Assembly (NCBI RefSeq): GCF_001423425.1
Contig: NZ_LMNX01000005.1
Span: 1-64,000 of the forward strand
From: Rhizobium sp. Leaf306
Lineage (GTDB): Bacteria > Pseudomonadota > Alphaproteobacteria > Rhizobiales > Rhizobiaceae
Length of the DNA: 64,000 nt
Direction of reading: 5' to 3'
Each line of letters starts with the position of its first letter. Within the stretch, counting starts at the first letter, position 1. The translations under genes and the position numbers were made by a program. Of this stretch, positions 51,040 to 60,076 are shown piece after piece. The notes under the pieces are model-generated. The model saw nothing but the letters and a program-made list of their open reading frames with translations. It did no database searches and was not told where the DNA came from.

Positions 51040-52119
51040 TCAGGCAAAGCGGGCGCGCAGTCGCGTCAGGCTGGCCTGAACGGGCTTTGAAAGCCCAATG
51101 ATCGCCCGTCTCGCCGCAGGCTCAACTGTTCTTGCGATGATCATCGCGACAGCCAACAATCCCCCAACCAACAAAGCCAGAATGGCGAAGCGATTGTCCG
51201 GCGTGCCGAAATTGGCAAATGCCGCATAGCCGATATTCTGATGCAGAAGGTAAAGCGGATAGGTCAACCCGCCGAGCGAGATCGCGAGCCCTCTCCTGAT
51301 TGGCAGTGTCGGCGCGTAGATCGCGATCGTCACAGCCGCAAGCGCCAGCGGCCCCATCGCGGCCAGGCCCGCGGTATTTCTCCCGAAACCGTACAGGGAA
51401 ATGAATTCCGGCTCCGTTATGAACGGTGCAGCAATGGCCCAGCCGGCTGCGAGGCTGAGCACTGCAAAGCTTGCCCGGGAATTTTTCAGTCGCGTCCGAA
51501 ACAGCGCCAATCCGAAGGCAAAATAGCCTGAATACTGGGTGATCAGCAGTTTCTGCAGCACGACGCTTTGCAGCGCTGTCTCGTTCAGCACCGAAATGGC
51601 AAGCCAGACCGTGATGATGAGACGCCAATGCGACTTCAACAGGCCTATTGCGAGAGCGACGAAGATCCAGCCGTAGAAGATGATCTCGTAGGCGATCGTC
51701 CAGTATGCTCCGTCGAGGAAGGGTTGGCCGAATACGCGCGACAGGATCACGAGATGGGCCAGCCATTGCCGCACCGTCGGGGCACTGAGCGCCGGGACCG
51801 GCCAGATCGACAGGACGACGGCGGTGATGGTGGCGCAGACGACGAATGTCGGCCAGAGCCTTGCAAACCGTCCAGCGGCAAAATCAAAGGCCGATCGACC
51901 TTCTGCCGACATCATGATGACGTAGCCGGAGATGGCAAAGAAGATCAGCAGGCCGATATCGAACCACTTGGCTAGCGGCGCGAGCTCCGGAAAGCCGATC
52001 CCGGCGCCTTCGCCGGTGATCCGCATGCGAAAACCGTAGTGGAAGAACAGGACGAGCAGAGCCGAGACCAGCCGGAGCAGATCGAGGTTCAAGAGCCGCA
52101 CAGGCTTTGCTTCCGTCAT
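51040..52119 (-). CDS. Acyltransferase family 3 membrane protein (OafA/YrhL-like)
   Basis: A 359-residue membrane protein of the acyltransferase 3 family with about ten helices. The catalytic-region histidine is in LLVLFFHYGFRMR (about 22-34), followed by the ISGYVIMMS segment and the RxxR-type FAAGRFARLWPTFV (about 84-97). Members transfer acetyl or succinyl groups to polysaccharides and lipids at the membrane. ATG 52119 lies 5 bp after GGGAGG; GTG 52122 is too close to it. No polysaccharide genes adjoin, so the acceptor is unknown. Confidence 0.88.
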   Translation of the reverse strand: MTEAKPVRLLNLDLLRLVSALLVLFFHYGFRMRITGEGAGIGFPELAPLAKWFDIGLLIFFAISGYVIMMSAEGRSAFDFAAGRFARLWPTFVVCATITAVVLSIWPVPALSAPTVRQWLAHLVILSRVFGQPFLDGAYWTIAYEIIFYGWIFVALAIGLLKSHWRLIITVWLAISVLNETALQSVVLQKLLITQYSGYFAFGLALFRTRLKNSRASFAVLSLAAGWAIAAPFITEPEFISLYGFGRNTAGLAAMGPLALAAVTIAIYAPTLPIRRGLAISLGGLTYPLYLLHQNIGYAAFANFGTPDNRFAILALLVGGLLAVAMIIARTVEPAARRAIIGLSKPVQASLTRLRARFA

Positions 52120-52291
52120 CACAGCCTCCCGGCAACCGCAACATCGCTACAGCGTATCGCGGTCGCGTTGGGAAAGCGTGAATGAGGCGGGCTGCTCTTG
52201 CCGCTTTACCGGAATGTGGGTCCCAGCCTCTATCGGGAAGTCCGTTCTCGTCTATAACCGATTGATCGCGGTTATCCGGAGCGGGAGGCTC

Positions 52292-53104
52292 ATGACGGTT
52301 TTTCTTTGCAATGCCTGTAGCACATCCTATCCTGATCGTGCCGAACCACCCGCATCTTGCCCGATCTGCCTCGACGACCGGCAATATGTCCCGGCTTCCG
52401 GCCAGGCGTGGGTTTCCGCTGAAAAGCTTGCGCAGGGGCATGCCAATAGCTGGCTCGAACTCGAGCCTGGCCTCCTTTCCATCCGTACCGTTCCCGCGTT
52501 TGCTATCGGCCAGCGGGCGCTTCTGGTGCAGACACCGTCCGGAAACATTCTCTGGGATTGTATCGCGCTCCTCGACGACGCGACGAAGACGCTGGTCAAA
52601 TCGCTGGGCGGGTTGAGCGCCATCGCGATCTCCCATCCGCACTATTACTCAACCATGCAAGATTGGGCCGAGGCCTTCGATTGCCCGATCTATATCCACG
52701 CTCTGGACAGCCAGTGGATCCAGCGTCCGTCCGATCACGTCCGCCTGTGGGACGAGGATGCGCTCGTCCTGTCTTCTTCCGCGACGCTTGTACATGCCGG
52801 CGGTCATTTCGCTGGCGGAACCGTGATGCATTGGACAGCGCGGGATGGGACAGGTGTGCTGCTCGCCGGCGATATCGTGCAGGTGACGCCGGGGGCCGAC
52901 CGGGTTTCGTTCATGTGGAGCTATCCCAACATGATGCCGCTCAGCGCAGCTGAGGTGGCGGATGTCGCGGAACGGCTGGCGGCCTGGCCGTTCGAGCGGA
53001 TCTACGGAGCCTTCGCCAAACAGGATATCCGCGGCAACGGCCAGGCGATCGTCGCGCGCTCGGCAAAAGACTATATCGCGCGGATTTCAGCCAGCGCAGG
53101 TTGA
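52292..53104 (+). CDS. MBL-fold metallohydrolase with N-terminal zinc ribbon
   Basis: A 270-residue protein. The N-terminus has a small zinc-ribbon (CNAC at about 6-9, CPIC at about 26-29), then a metallo-beta-lactamase fold. The metal motif is degenerate: the canonical HxHxDH reads SHPHYYST, while HAGGHFAGG and LLAGDI supply the later histidine and aspartate. Only part of the binuclear site may be kept. GGGAGG precedes ATG 52292; the earlier frame start at 52178 lacks support. The 3' end overlaps the convergent MTHFR-like gene by 34 bp. Confidence 0.84.
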   Translation: MTVFLCNACSTSYPDRAEPPASCPICLDDRQYVPASGQAWVSAEKLAQGHANSWLELEPGLLSIRTVPAFAIGQRALLVQTPSGNILWDCIALLDDATKTLVKSLGGLSAIAISHPHYYSTMQDWAEAFDCPIYIHALDSQWIQRPSDHVRLWDEDALVLSSSATLVHAGGHFAGGTVMHWTARDGTGVLLAGDIVQVTPGADRVSFMWSYPNMMPLSAAEVADVAERLAAWPFERIYGAFAKQDIRGNGQAIVARSAKDYIARISASAG

Positions 53105-53997
53105 CGCTCGTTCATCCATTCCGCGCTGGCTCTGATACCACCCAGCGGGAAGACGTGGATCTGCTCGATCAAGCTTTGCGGGTTGCGGGCCTTGTAGTCG
53201 GCGATCTCGGTCAGGAATTCGGTCGGCTCGTAGGGTACCAGGAGTTTGGAGATGTCCATGGCCCGCTTCTGGATGACGCTGATCGACGGGCCGACACCGC
53301 AGGTGAGGGCGAATTTGATCAGCGTCTGAAGCTTGGTCGGTCCAGCTATGCCAAGATGGATCGGCATGCGGACGCCGGTTGCGGCGATGCGCTCCGCCCA
53401 CAGGATCACCGGCCGCGAATCGAAGGCGAACTGGGTGACGATCGCGAGCTTCGCATCGGTGCTTTCGGAATAGATCTGCTTGAACTTCAAGGCTTCGTCG
53501 ACAAGCTTGGTCGTGCCGTCGAGGTCGATATCCCTGTTGCCTTCGGGATGGCCGGCGACATGCAGACGCTTGAAGCGGTGACGGTCGAAGATGCCGGTCT
53601 CGATCAGCTGCAGCGAACTGTTGAGAGCGCCAGCAGGACGCGATAGACCGCCGCCGAGGACGAGCGCCTGGTCCACACCTGCCTCGTTGTGATATCGGCT
53701 TACCCAGTCGTCGAGCATGGCGCGGCTCTCGATGCTGCGGGCCGGAATGTGCGGCATGACCTCGAAGCCATCTTCACGCAGCCGTTTGGCCGTCTTCACC
53801 ATATCGTCGATTGGTGTGCCGTCGATATGGGCGATATAGACCCGAGTGTTTGCGGGCAGCAGCGTCGTGAAGTCGTCGATCTTGGCCGCGGTTCGCGGCA
53901 TCACCTCGATCGAGTATCCCTCGACCAGGGACTTGAGCGAGGCGGGCTCCGGCGCTTTGTCCTGCTGCCTGCCTCTGAACAAGTTCAACAATGCCAT
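53071..53997 (-). CDS. Methylenetetrahydrofolate reductase-like protein
   Basis: A 308-residue TIM-barrel protein of the MTHFR family. Family-like segments are YSIEVMPRTA near the N-terminus, VYIAHIDGTPIDDMV, QALVLGGGLSRPAGA, HVAGHPEGN (about 165-173) and MPIHLGIAGPT. It is a divergent paralogue rather than typical MetF: the aspartate-rich FAD/folate signatures are altered, so methyl-group oxidation in a demethylation route is possible. GGGAG precedes ATG 53997. A perfect 8-bp stem lies in its leader (54026-54046). Confidence 0.82.
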   Translation of the reverse strand: MALLNLFRGRQQDKAPEPASLKSLVEGYSIEVMPRTAAKIDDFTTLLPANTRVYIAHIDGTPIDDMVKTAKRLREDGFEVMPHIPARSIESRAMLDDWVSRYHNEAGVDQALVLGGGLSRPAGALNSSLQLIETGIFDRHRFKRLHVAGHPEGNRDIDLDGTTKLVDEALKFKQIYSESTDAKLAIVTQFAFDSRPVILWAERIAATGVRMPIHLGIAGPTKLQTLIKFALTCGVGPSISVIQKRAMDISKLLVPYEPTEFLTEIADYKARNPQSLIEQIHVFPLGGIRASAEWMNERQPALAEIRAI

Positions 53998-54025
53998 GCC
54001 GCTACTCCCACCCTGCCACAATGAC

Positions 54026-54046
54026 GCTCGCCGCTTTCCGGCGAGC
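54026..54046 (-). promoter_or_regulatory. Leader stem-loop of the MTHFR-like gene
   Basis: GCTCGCCG (54026-54033) pairs with CGGCGAGC (54039-54046) around a 5-nt loop, 29 bp before the MTHFR-like start codon on the minus strand. I see no recognisable SAM- or SAH-riboswitch motif around it. Confidence 0.45.
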
Positions 54047-54119
54047 TGACAGAGGTTTCTTCTTGCATGACTTCTGATGCGAGAGATTTCTCTCTGCGTC
54101 AACTTCAAGCTCAATTCCG

Positions 54120-54149
54120 TGATAATGCCGACAGCTGCCGGCATTATCA
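54120..54149 (-). terminator. Stem-loop after dppF
   Basis: TGATAATGCCG (54120-54130) and CGGCATTATCA (54139-54149) form a perfect 11-bp stem with an 8-nt loop, 15 bp past the dppF stop. It probably marks the end of the dpp operon, although no T-run follows. Confidence 0.65.
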
Positions 54150-54164
54150 GTGCATCTTAGGCGT

Positions 54165-55019
54165 TCAAGCGGCCGAGGCAGCCTTCTTCTTAGCAATACG
54201 AGCGCGGATCGATTCGACATCGGCGCGCGGCGTCGCCTTGAACAGGGTCTGGGTGTATTCGTGCTTCGGCGCGGAGAACACCTCTTCGCGCGTTCCGTAT
54301 TCGACCGCCTCGCCGAAATACATCACCATCACCTCGTCGGCGATGTAGCGCACGACGGAAAGGTCGTGGCTGATGAAGACGTAGGTGAGGTTGAACTCGT
54401 CCTGCAGGTCGGCAAGCAGGTTCAGAACCTGTGCCTGAACCGAAAGATCGAGCGCCGAGACGGGTTCGTCGAGCACGAGAAGCTTCGGGTTCATCATCAG
54501 CGCACGGGCGATCGCGATGCGCTGGCGCTGGCCGCCGGAGAACATGTGCGGATAGCGGTTGTAATGTTCCGGACCGAGGCCGACCTTGATCAGCATCTCG
54601 GTTGCGCGGTCACGCCGCTCGGATGCCGGCATCGACGTGTTGATCGCCAGCGGTTCGCCCAGAACGTCGCCGATTTTCTGGCGCGGGTTGAGCGAACCAT
54701 AGGGGTTCTGGAACACGATCTGCACCTTCTGGCGCATTTCTGATGTCAGGTGGCCCGGACGCGTATCCATCTTCTGGCCGTCGATGATCAGTTCGCCGGC
54801 CGTCGGTTCGTCGATGAAGGTGATCATGCGGGCAAGCGTGGACTTGCCGCAGCCGCTTTCGCCGACGATTGCCAGCGTCTTGCCGCGTTCCAGCTTGAAG
54901 GAGACGCCCTTGACCGCATGGACGGTCTTTTTCGGCTTCATGAAGCCTGCCGGCAGTTCGTAGTCGCGCTTGATGTCGCGCACTTCCAGCATGATGTCGG
55001 TGTTGGTCATATCGGTCAT
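54165..55019 (-). CDS. dppF: Dipeptide ABC transporter ATPase DppF
   Basis: A 284-residue ATPase of the oligopeptide/dipeptide family: Walker A GESGCGKST (about 54-62), Q-loop VFQNPYGSLNPRQ, signature FSGGQRQRIAIARAL, Walker B LLVLDEPVSALD. The C-terminus carries the oligo_HPY-type extension. It overlaps dppD by 4 bp and is last in the dppABCDF operon. Confidence 0.93.
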   Translation of the reverse strand: MTDMTNTDIMLEVRDIKRDYELPAGFMKPKKTVHAVKGVSFKLERGKTLAIVGESGCGKSTLARMITFIDEPTAGELIIDGQKMDTRPGHLTSEMRQKVQIVFQNPYGSLNPRQKIGDVLGEPLAINTSMPASERRDRATEMLIKVGLGPEHYNRYPHMFSGGQRQRIAIARALMMNPKLLVLDEPVSALDLSVQAQVLNLLADLQDEFNLTYVFISHDLSVVRYIADEVMVMYFGEAVEYGTREEVFSAPKHEYTQTLFKATPRADVESIRARIAKKKAASAA

Positions 55020-55873
55020 GCATTCACTCCCGAAACCTGGTCCGGATTGCCGTCGAAGAAGGCGGAGACGGTGGTAAGTCGGTCCCCCGTCGCGTTTTCC
55101 GGCAGGGCTGCGAGAAGCGCCTTGGTATAGTTGCTCTTCGGGTTTTCAAACAGCGAAAGCACGTCGGCTTCCTCCATCTTGCGGCCCTTGTACTGCACCA
55201 CGACCCGGTCGGCGGTTTCGGCAACCACGCCCATGTCGTGGGTGATCATGATCAGTCCCATGCCGGTGCGGGTCTGCAGGTCCATGATCAAGTCGAGGAT
55301 CTGCTTCTGGATGGTGACGTCGAGTGCTGTCGTCGGTTCGTCGGCGATCAACAGCTTCGGGTCGCAGGCAATCGCGATGGCGATCATCACGCGCTGACAC
55401 TGGCCGCCAGACATCTGGTGCGGAAAGCTGTTCAGCCGTTCCGCGGGGTCCGGCAAGCCGACCAGCTTGAACAGTTCGATGGCGCGGGCGCGGCGGGCTT
55501 GTCTGTCGAGGCCGAGGTGGATGCGCAGCACTTCCTCGATCTGGAAGCCGACCGTGAAGCAAGGGTTGAGGCTTGCCACCGGCTCCTGGAAGATCATCGC
55601 GATATCCTTGCCGATCAGCTTGCGACGATCGGCAGGGCTCAGTTTCTGGAAGTCCTTGCCTTCAAACAGCATGCGGTCGGCGGTGATCTTCGCCGTCCAC
55701 GGCAGAAGCCCCATGACGGCCAGCATCGAAACGGACTTGCCGGAGCCGCTTTCGCCGACGATGGCGAGCACTTCGCCCTTTTCGACCGTGATCGAGACGC
55801 CGTCGACGGCCCGGAACCAGCCGGTCGCGGTTTCGAACTCAACGGTGAGATTGTCGATTTGCAGAAGCGCCAT
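55016..55873 (-). CDS. dppD: Dipeptide ABC transporter ATPase DppD
   Basis: A 285-residue ATPase, partner of DppF: Walker A GESGSGKSV (about 37-45), Q-loop IFQEPVASLNPCF, signature MSGGQCQRVMIAIAI (with Cys in place of the usual Arg/Gln), Walker B LLIADEPTTALD. It sits between dppC and dppF with tight spacing. Confidence 0.92.
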   Translation of the reverse strand: MALLQIDNLTVEFETATGWFRAVDGVSITVEKGEVLAIVGESGSGKSVSMLAVMGLLPWTAKITADRMLFEGKDFQKLSPADRRKLIGKDIAMIFQEPVASLNPCFTVGFQIEEVLRIHLGLDRQARRARAIELFKLVGLPDPAERLNSFPHQMSGGQCQRVMIAIAIACDPKLLIADEPTTALDVTIQKQILDLIMDLQTRTGMGLIMITHDMGVVAETADRVVVQYKGRKMEEADVLSLFENPKSNYTKALLAALPENATGDRLTTVSAFFDGNPDQVSGVNA

Positions 55874-55875
55874 GA

Positions 55876-56793
55876 TCAGGACCTCTTCAGTTTCGGGTCA
55901 AGCGCATCGCGCAGGCCGTCGCCCATCAGGTTGATGGCAAGAACGGTGATGAGAATTGCAAGGCCGGGGAAGGTGACGACCCACCAGGCGCGCAGGATGA
56001 ACTCGCGTGCTTCGGCCAGCATCGTGCCCCATTCGGGCGCCGGCGGCTGTGCGCCCATGCCGAGGAAGCCCAGCGCTGCTGCATCGAGGATCGCGTTCGA
56101 GAAGGACAAGGTCGCCTGGACGATGAGCGGTCCGGTGCAGTTCGGCAGGATGGTGCGGAACATCAGACGGATCGGACCGGCGCCGGCGATGCGGGCAGCG
56201 GTGACGTAATCCTTCGTCTTCTCTTCCATCACGGCCGCGCGGGTCAGTCGCACGAAATGCGGCTGCAGGGTGAGCGCGATCGCGATCATGCCGTTGGTGA
56301 GGCTGGGCCCCAGGATTGCGACCAGAACCAGCGCCAGAAGCAGCGACGGAAACGCCAGGATGATGTCCATCAGGCGCATGATCACCGTATCGATCCAGCC
56401 GCGATAGTAGCCCGCGATCAGGCCGACGAGAATGCCGCCGAGCAGCGACAGCGTCGTCACGAACAAGCCGATGAACAGCGAATACTGTGCGCCGTAGATC
56501 AGGCGCGAAAGAATGTCGCGACCGACAGGGTCTGTTCCGAGAAGAAAGCTCCAGCTGCCGCCTTCGGCCCATACCGGCGGCCGCAGCACGGCGTCACGAT
56601 ACTGTTCGAACGGTGAATGCGGGGCAATCACCGGAGCGAGGACGGCTACGACGACGAGAGCGATGAAAACGAACAGGCCGATGACGGCACCGCGGTTTTC
56701 GGAAAAGTAGAACCAGAACTCCTTGAGCATCTGGCGGCGCATCTGCCCGGTCGTGACGATCTCTGGCGTCTTGGCGGTTATTGCATCTGCCAT
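55876..56793 (-). CDS. dppC: Dipeptide ABC transporter permease DppC
   Basis: A 305-residue permease with an N-terminal cytosolic lead, six helices and the LGTDPVGRDILSRLIYGA segment (about 85-102) typical of DppC/OppC. The ATPase-contact EAA-like loop reads TAARIAGAGPIRLMFRTILP (core AARIAGAG). It lies 29 bp after dppB and 2 bp before dppD. Confidence 0.93.
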   Translation of the reverse strand: MADAITAKTPEIVTTGQMRRQMLKEFWFYFSENRGAVIGLFVFIALVVVAVLAPVIAPHSPFEQYRDAVLRPPVWAEGGSWSFLLGTDPVGRDILSRLIYGAQYSLFIGLFVTTLSLLGGILVGLIAGYYRGWIDTVIMRLMDIILAFPSLLLALVLVAILGPSLTNGMIAIALTLQPHFVRLTRAAVMEEKTKDYVTAARIAGAGPIRLMFRTILPNCTGPLIVQATLSFSNAILDAAALGFLGMGAQPPAPEWGTMLAEAREFILRAWWVVTFPGLAILITVLAINLMGDGLRDALDPKLKRS

Positions 56794-56822
56794 GGGATTT
56801 TTCTCCTTCTTATCTCGGCGGA

Positions 56823-57827
56823 TCAGTGGCGGATACGGGGATTGATGAGGCCGTACATGAGGTCGACGATGAGGTTGACCGTCATGATGATCGCCGCGAT
56901 CAGAAGCAGGCCACCCTGGATGACCGGGTAGTCGCGACGGAAGACGCTATCGACCATCCACTTGCCGATGCCCGGCCAGGAGAAGATCGTCTCGGTCAGG
57001 ATCGCGCCCGCAAGCATGACGCCGATCTGCAGGCCGATGGTGGTGATGACCGGGATCATCGCGTTGCGCAGCGCATGCACGCCGACGACGCGGAACGGCG
57101 ACAGGCCCTTGGCGCGGGCGGTACGCACGTAGTCTTCGGACAGCACTTCCAGCATGGCCGAGCGGGTCTGGCGGGCGATGACGGCAAGCGGGATGGTGGC
57201 AAGCACGATCGACGGCAGCGCCAGATGGCTGATGGCCGAGGAGAAGGCACCCTTTTGCCCGGACAGCAGCGAGTCGATCAGCATGAAGCCGGTGACCTGC
57301 GGGAAGTAGAACATAAGCGAGATGCGACCCGAAACCGGGAACCACTGCAACGTGCCGGAAAAAAGAATGATCAGAAGCAGGCCCCACCAGAAGATCGGCA
57401 TCGAATAGCCGACCAGCGCGATGCCCATCAGACCCTGGTCAAAGATCGAACCCCGCTTCATGGCGGCGATGACGCCGGCGGGAATGCCGAGCGCAACGGC
57501 GATGATCATTGCGCAGATGGACAGCTCGACGGTCGCTGGAAACAGCGCCCAGAACTGGTCGAGGATCGGCTTCTTGGAGACGATCGAGGAGCCGAAGTCA
57601 CCCGTCAGCACGCCGCCGAGATAATCGAAATACTGGATGACCATCGGGCGGTCCATGCCAAGCTGGGCGCTGATCTGCGCATGCCGCTCGGGCGACATGA
57701 CGCGCTCGCCGGACAACAGCATGACCGGATCGCCCGGCAGGAGCCGGATGAAGGAAAAGGCGATGATCGAGACCCCGAGGAAGGTCGGGATCAGCACGGC
57801 GAGGCGCCGCAGTAGCAAACCAAACAT
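56823..57827 (-). CDS. dppB: Dipeptide ABC transporter permease DppB
   Basis: A 334-residue permease with six helices. It opens with LRRLAVLIPTFLGVSIIAFSF, the DppB/OppB N-terminal membrane helix, and has RTARAKGLSPFRVVGVHALRNAMIP (core RTARAKGLS, about 212-220) for ATPase contact. It follows dppA across a 156-bp gap containing a strong stem-loop. Confidence 0.93.
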   Translation of the reverse strand: MFGLLLRRLAVLIPTFLGVSIIAFSFIRLLPGDPVMLLSGERVMSPERHAQISAQLGMDRPMVIQYFDYLGGVLTGDFGSSIVSKKPILDQFWALFPATVELSICAMIIAVALGIPAGVIAAMKRGSIFDQGLMGIALVGYSMPIFWWGLLLIILFSGTLQWFPVSGRISLMFYFPQVTGFMLIDSLLSGQKGAFSSAISHLALPSIVLATIPLAVIARQTRSAMLEVLSEDYVRTARAKGLSPFRVVGVHALRNAMIPVITTIGLQIGVMLAGAILTETIFSWPGIGKWMVDSVFRRDYPVIQGGLLLIAAIIMTVNLIVDLMYGLINPRIRH

Positions 57828-57931
57828 TGTAAGCCTTTGTGGAAGGGGCTCCGGTCGATTTCAAACCGTGTCAAGCCACGAACCGAGCCATTTCGGCGTC
57901 GCGCCGCATTTTTGGGCGTCTCATAAGAAAA

Positions 57932-57962
57932 TGCCGCGGGAAACGCAACGCTCCCCGCGGCA
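57932..57962 (-). terminator. Stem-loop with T-run between dppA and dppB
   Basis: On the minus strand TGCCGCGGG pairs with CCCGCGGCA around a 13-nt loop and is followed by TTTTCTTAT. It lies 21 bp after the dppA stop. It should terminate a share of transcripts, leaving dppA more abundant than dppBCDF. Confidence 0.75.
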
Positions 57963-57983
57963 AAAAGTTGTGATTAGGCTGGA

Positions 57984-59579
57984 TTACTCAGCGATATCGA
58001 CGGTCTCGAACGTAAAGTCGCCAAGCGGGCTCTGGGTAAAGCCGGTCACACCCTTTGCCATCGGGACGATAGCAAGCGAGTGATCGAGGGTTGCCCAAGG
58101 TGCTTCCTTCTTGAAGACGACCTGCGCCTGCTCATAGAGCTTGGTGCGCTCGGCCATGTCGGACGTGACCTTGGCCTTCTTCACCAGTTCGTCGAACTCC
58201 TTGTTGCACCACTGAGCGCGGTTGTTGCCGCCGACGGCGTCACAACCCAGCAGGGTGTCGAGGAAGTTGTCCGGGTCACCGTTGTCGCCGGTCCAGCCGA
58301 GCATGGCAGCACCGTCGCGGTCCTTTGCCTTCGAACGCTGCAGGTATTCTGCCCATTCGTAGGAAATGATCTCGACCTTGACGCCGATCTTGGCGAAATC
58401 GTCCTGGATGATTTCAGCGGCGCGGCGCGCGTTCAGCATGTAGGGACGCGAAACCGGCATCGCCCAGACCTTCATGGAGAGGTCCTTGACGCCAGCATCG
58501 GCCAGCATCTTCTTGGCGGCTTCGAGGTCGTATGTGTCGTCCTTGACGGAGTTGTTGTAGGACCACATAGTCGGCGGGATCGGGTTGGTCGCAGGCGTTG
58601 CCATGCCCTGGAAGACGGCGTCGACGATCGCGTTCTTGTTGATCGCCTTGTTGAGCGCGATGCGCACTTCCGGCTTGTCGAACGGAGCCTGGGTCGTGTT
58701 GTAGGCGAGGTAGGCGATGTTGAGGCCTTCCTGCTCCAGAACCTGGAGGTTCGGGTCAGACTTCATCGACTGGACGTCAGCGGCGTTCGGGAAAGGCATC
58801 AGGTGGCATTCGCCGGCCTTGAGCTTCTGGTAACGAACGGCAGCGTCGCTGGTGATCGCGAAGACGAGGTCGTCGATCTTCGGAGCGGTGCCCCAGTAGT
58901 CGGCGTTCTTCTTGAAGCGGATGATGGCATCCTGCTGGTAGGCGACGAAGGTGAACGGGCCGGTGCCAACCGGGTTCTGGTTCAGCTGTTCCTTCTTGCC
59001 GTCCTTGTCGAGGCTGTCTGCGTATTCCTTCGACAGGATCGAAGCGAAAGGCATGGCCAGGTTGGCGAGGAAAGGTGCTTCCGGACGGTTCAGCGTCATC
59101 TTCACGGTCAGGTCATCGACCTTTTCGATCGACTTGATCAGCTTCGGGAAGCCCATGCCGTCGGCATATTCCCAGGAAGCGCCGTTGATGTACTTGTTCC
59201 AGGCGTTCTTCTCGTCGATCTGACGACCGATGGAGAAGATCACGTCATCGGCATTCAGCGCGCGCGTCGGGGTGAAGAATTCCGTGGTCTGGAACTTCAC
59301 GTTCGGGCGCAGCTTGAATGTGTAGACGGTGCCGTCGGACGAAATGTCCCAGCTCTCGGCAAGACCGGCTTCCGGCTGCGTTGTGCCAGGCTTGAACTCG
59401 AGCAGGCGGTTGTAGATCGGGTGGGCCGAAGCGTCGAACGTCGTGCCGGCGGTGTACATGCCGGGGTCGAAGCCTTCTGGCGAACCTTCGGAGCAATACA
59501 CGAAGGTCTTGGCGTTCGCAGCGCCTGCGAAAATTGTTGCCGACAGCAGGGCTGTGGCAAGGGCGAGCTTGTATTTCAT
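57984..59579 (-). CDS. dppA: Dipeptide-binding periplasmic protein DppA
   Basis: A 531-residue SBP_bac_5 protein close to E. coli DppA: KTFVYCSEGSPEGFDPGMY after the signal peptide (cleavage near ANAK, residue 24), NRPEAPFLANLAMPFASILSKEYAD, IPPTMWSYNN and MLGWTGDNGDPDNF. DppA binds dipeptides and, in several bacteria, haem and 5-aminolevulinic acid. It heads the dppABCDF operon and has a long upstream region shared with the divergent M20 gene. Confidence 0.95.
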   Translation of the reverse strand: MKYKLALATALLSATIFAGAANAKTFVYCSEGSPEGFDPGMYTAGTTFDASAHPIYNRLLEFKPGTTQPEAGLAESWDISSDGTVYTFKLRPNVKFQTTEFFTPTRALNADDVIFSIGRQIDEKNAWNKYINGASWEYADGMGFPKLIKSIEKVDDLTVKMTLNRPEAPFLANLAMPFASILSKEYADSLDKDGKKEQLNQNPVGTGPFTFVAYQQDAIIRFKKNADYWGTAPKIDDLVFAITSDAAVRYQKLKAGECHLMPFPNAADVQSMKSDPNLQVLEQEGLNIAYLAYNTTQAPFDKPEVRIALNKAINKNAIVDAVFQGMATPATNPIPPTMWSYNNSVKDDTYDLEAAKKMLADAGVKDLSMKVWAMPVSRPYMLNARRAAEIIQDDFAKIGVKVEIISYEWAEYLQRSKAKDRDGAAMLGWTGDNGDPDNFLDTLLGCDAVGGNNRAQWCNKEFDELVKKAKVTSDMAERTKLYEQAQVVFKKEAPWATLDHSLAIVPMAKGVTGFTQSPLGDFTFETVDIAE

Positions 59580-60076
59580 ATCGGTCTCCCAATGACCTTG
59601 AGCCGGCTAACTGCCAGGCTAGGCCGTGTTTTGAATTTGATGATACGCTTACGTGCGCGTCAATCCTGCTTGTGTGTCTCACCTCCTGGTCGCAAATCTT
59701 TTGTTTGCTGACCGTATTCTTCAGTCTTCGACGGATCTCCGATACCTTTTCGGCACTCAACCCATGTTTTCTCGAATTGACGACGGATTTCCAAGTATTC
59801 GGCTTTCATGAGCATGAGCTCACGGCGTCGGCCTTATTTACGCAAAATTGTTATCGTCTTCTGCGGTATCCTTGGTCTTCCTGTGACGTCGGGCGCGAGC
59901 ATAGCGATTATGATGCACTTGTCGAGATACCAAGTTTCACGCGTTGCGTTGCCGAGCGCGGCATGTTGATTTTTTCAGCCGCGCTTATTTTTTAAGCTGC
60001 CGGTCCATTGTCATTGGGCGGGAAACGGTTAGGGTTTGGCGCCTTCAGGACCGAATGCTTGATCGAGGCGCATATT
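59580..60076. other. Long intergenic region upstream of dppA and the M20 gene
   Basis: This 497-bp divergent gap is clearly less GC-rich than its surroundings. Open frames in it have no start support, signal or family resemblance. It must contain the dppA promoter (minus) and the M20 promoter (plus); a small GCTTA/TAAGC stem and T-runs near 59970-59996 precede the M20 gene. A small RNA could lie here, but no terminator-promoter pair is evident. Confidence 0.5.

Noticed and set aside
58080..59711. A 543-codon plus-strand open frame antisense to dppA
   Set aside because: It lies wholly opposite a clear dppA gene; its composition is that of a GC-rich shadow frame, with no domain resemblance.
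59534..59995. A 153-codon open frame in the dppA-M20 gap
   Set aside because: It starts inside dppA on the other strand, has no ribosome binding site and no recognisable features; treated as non-coding.
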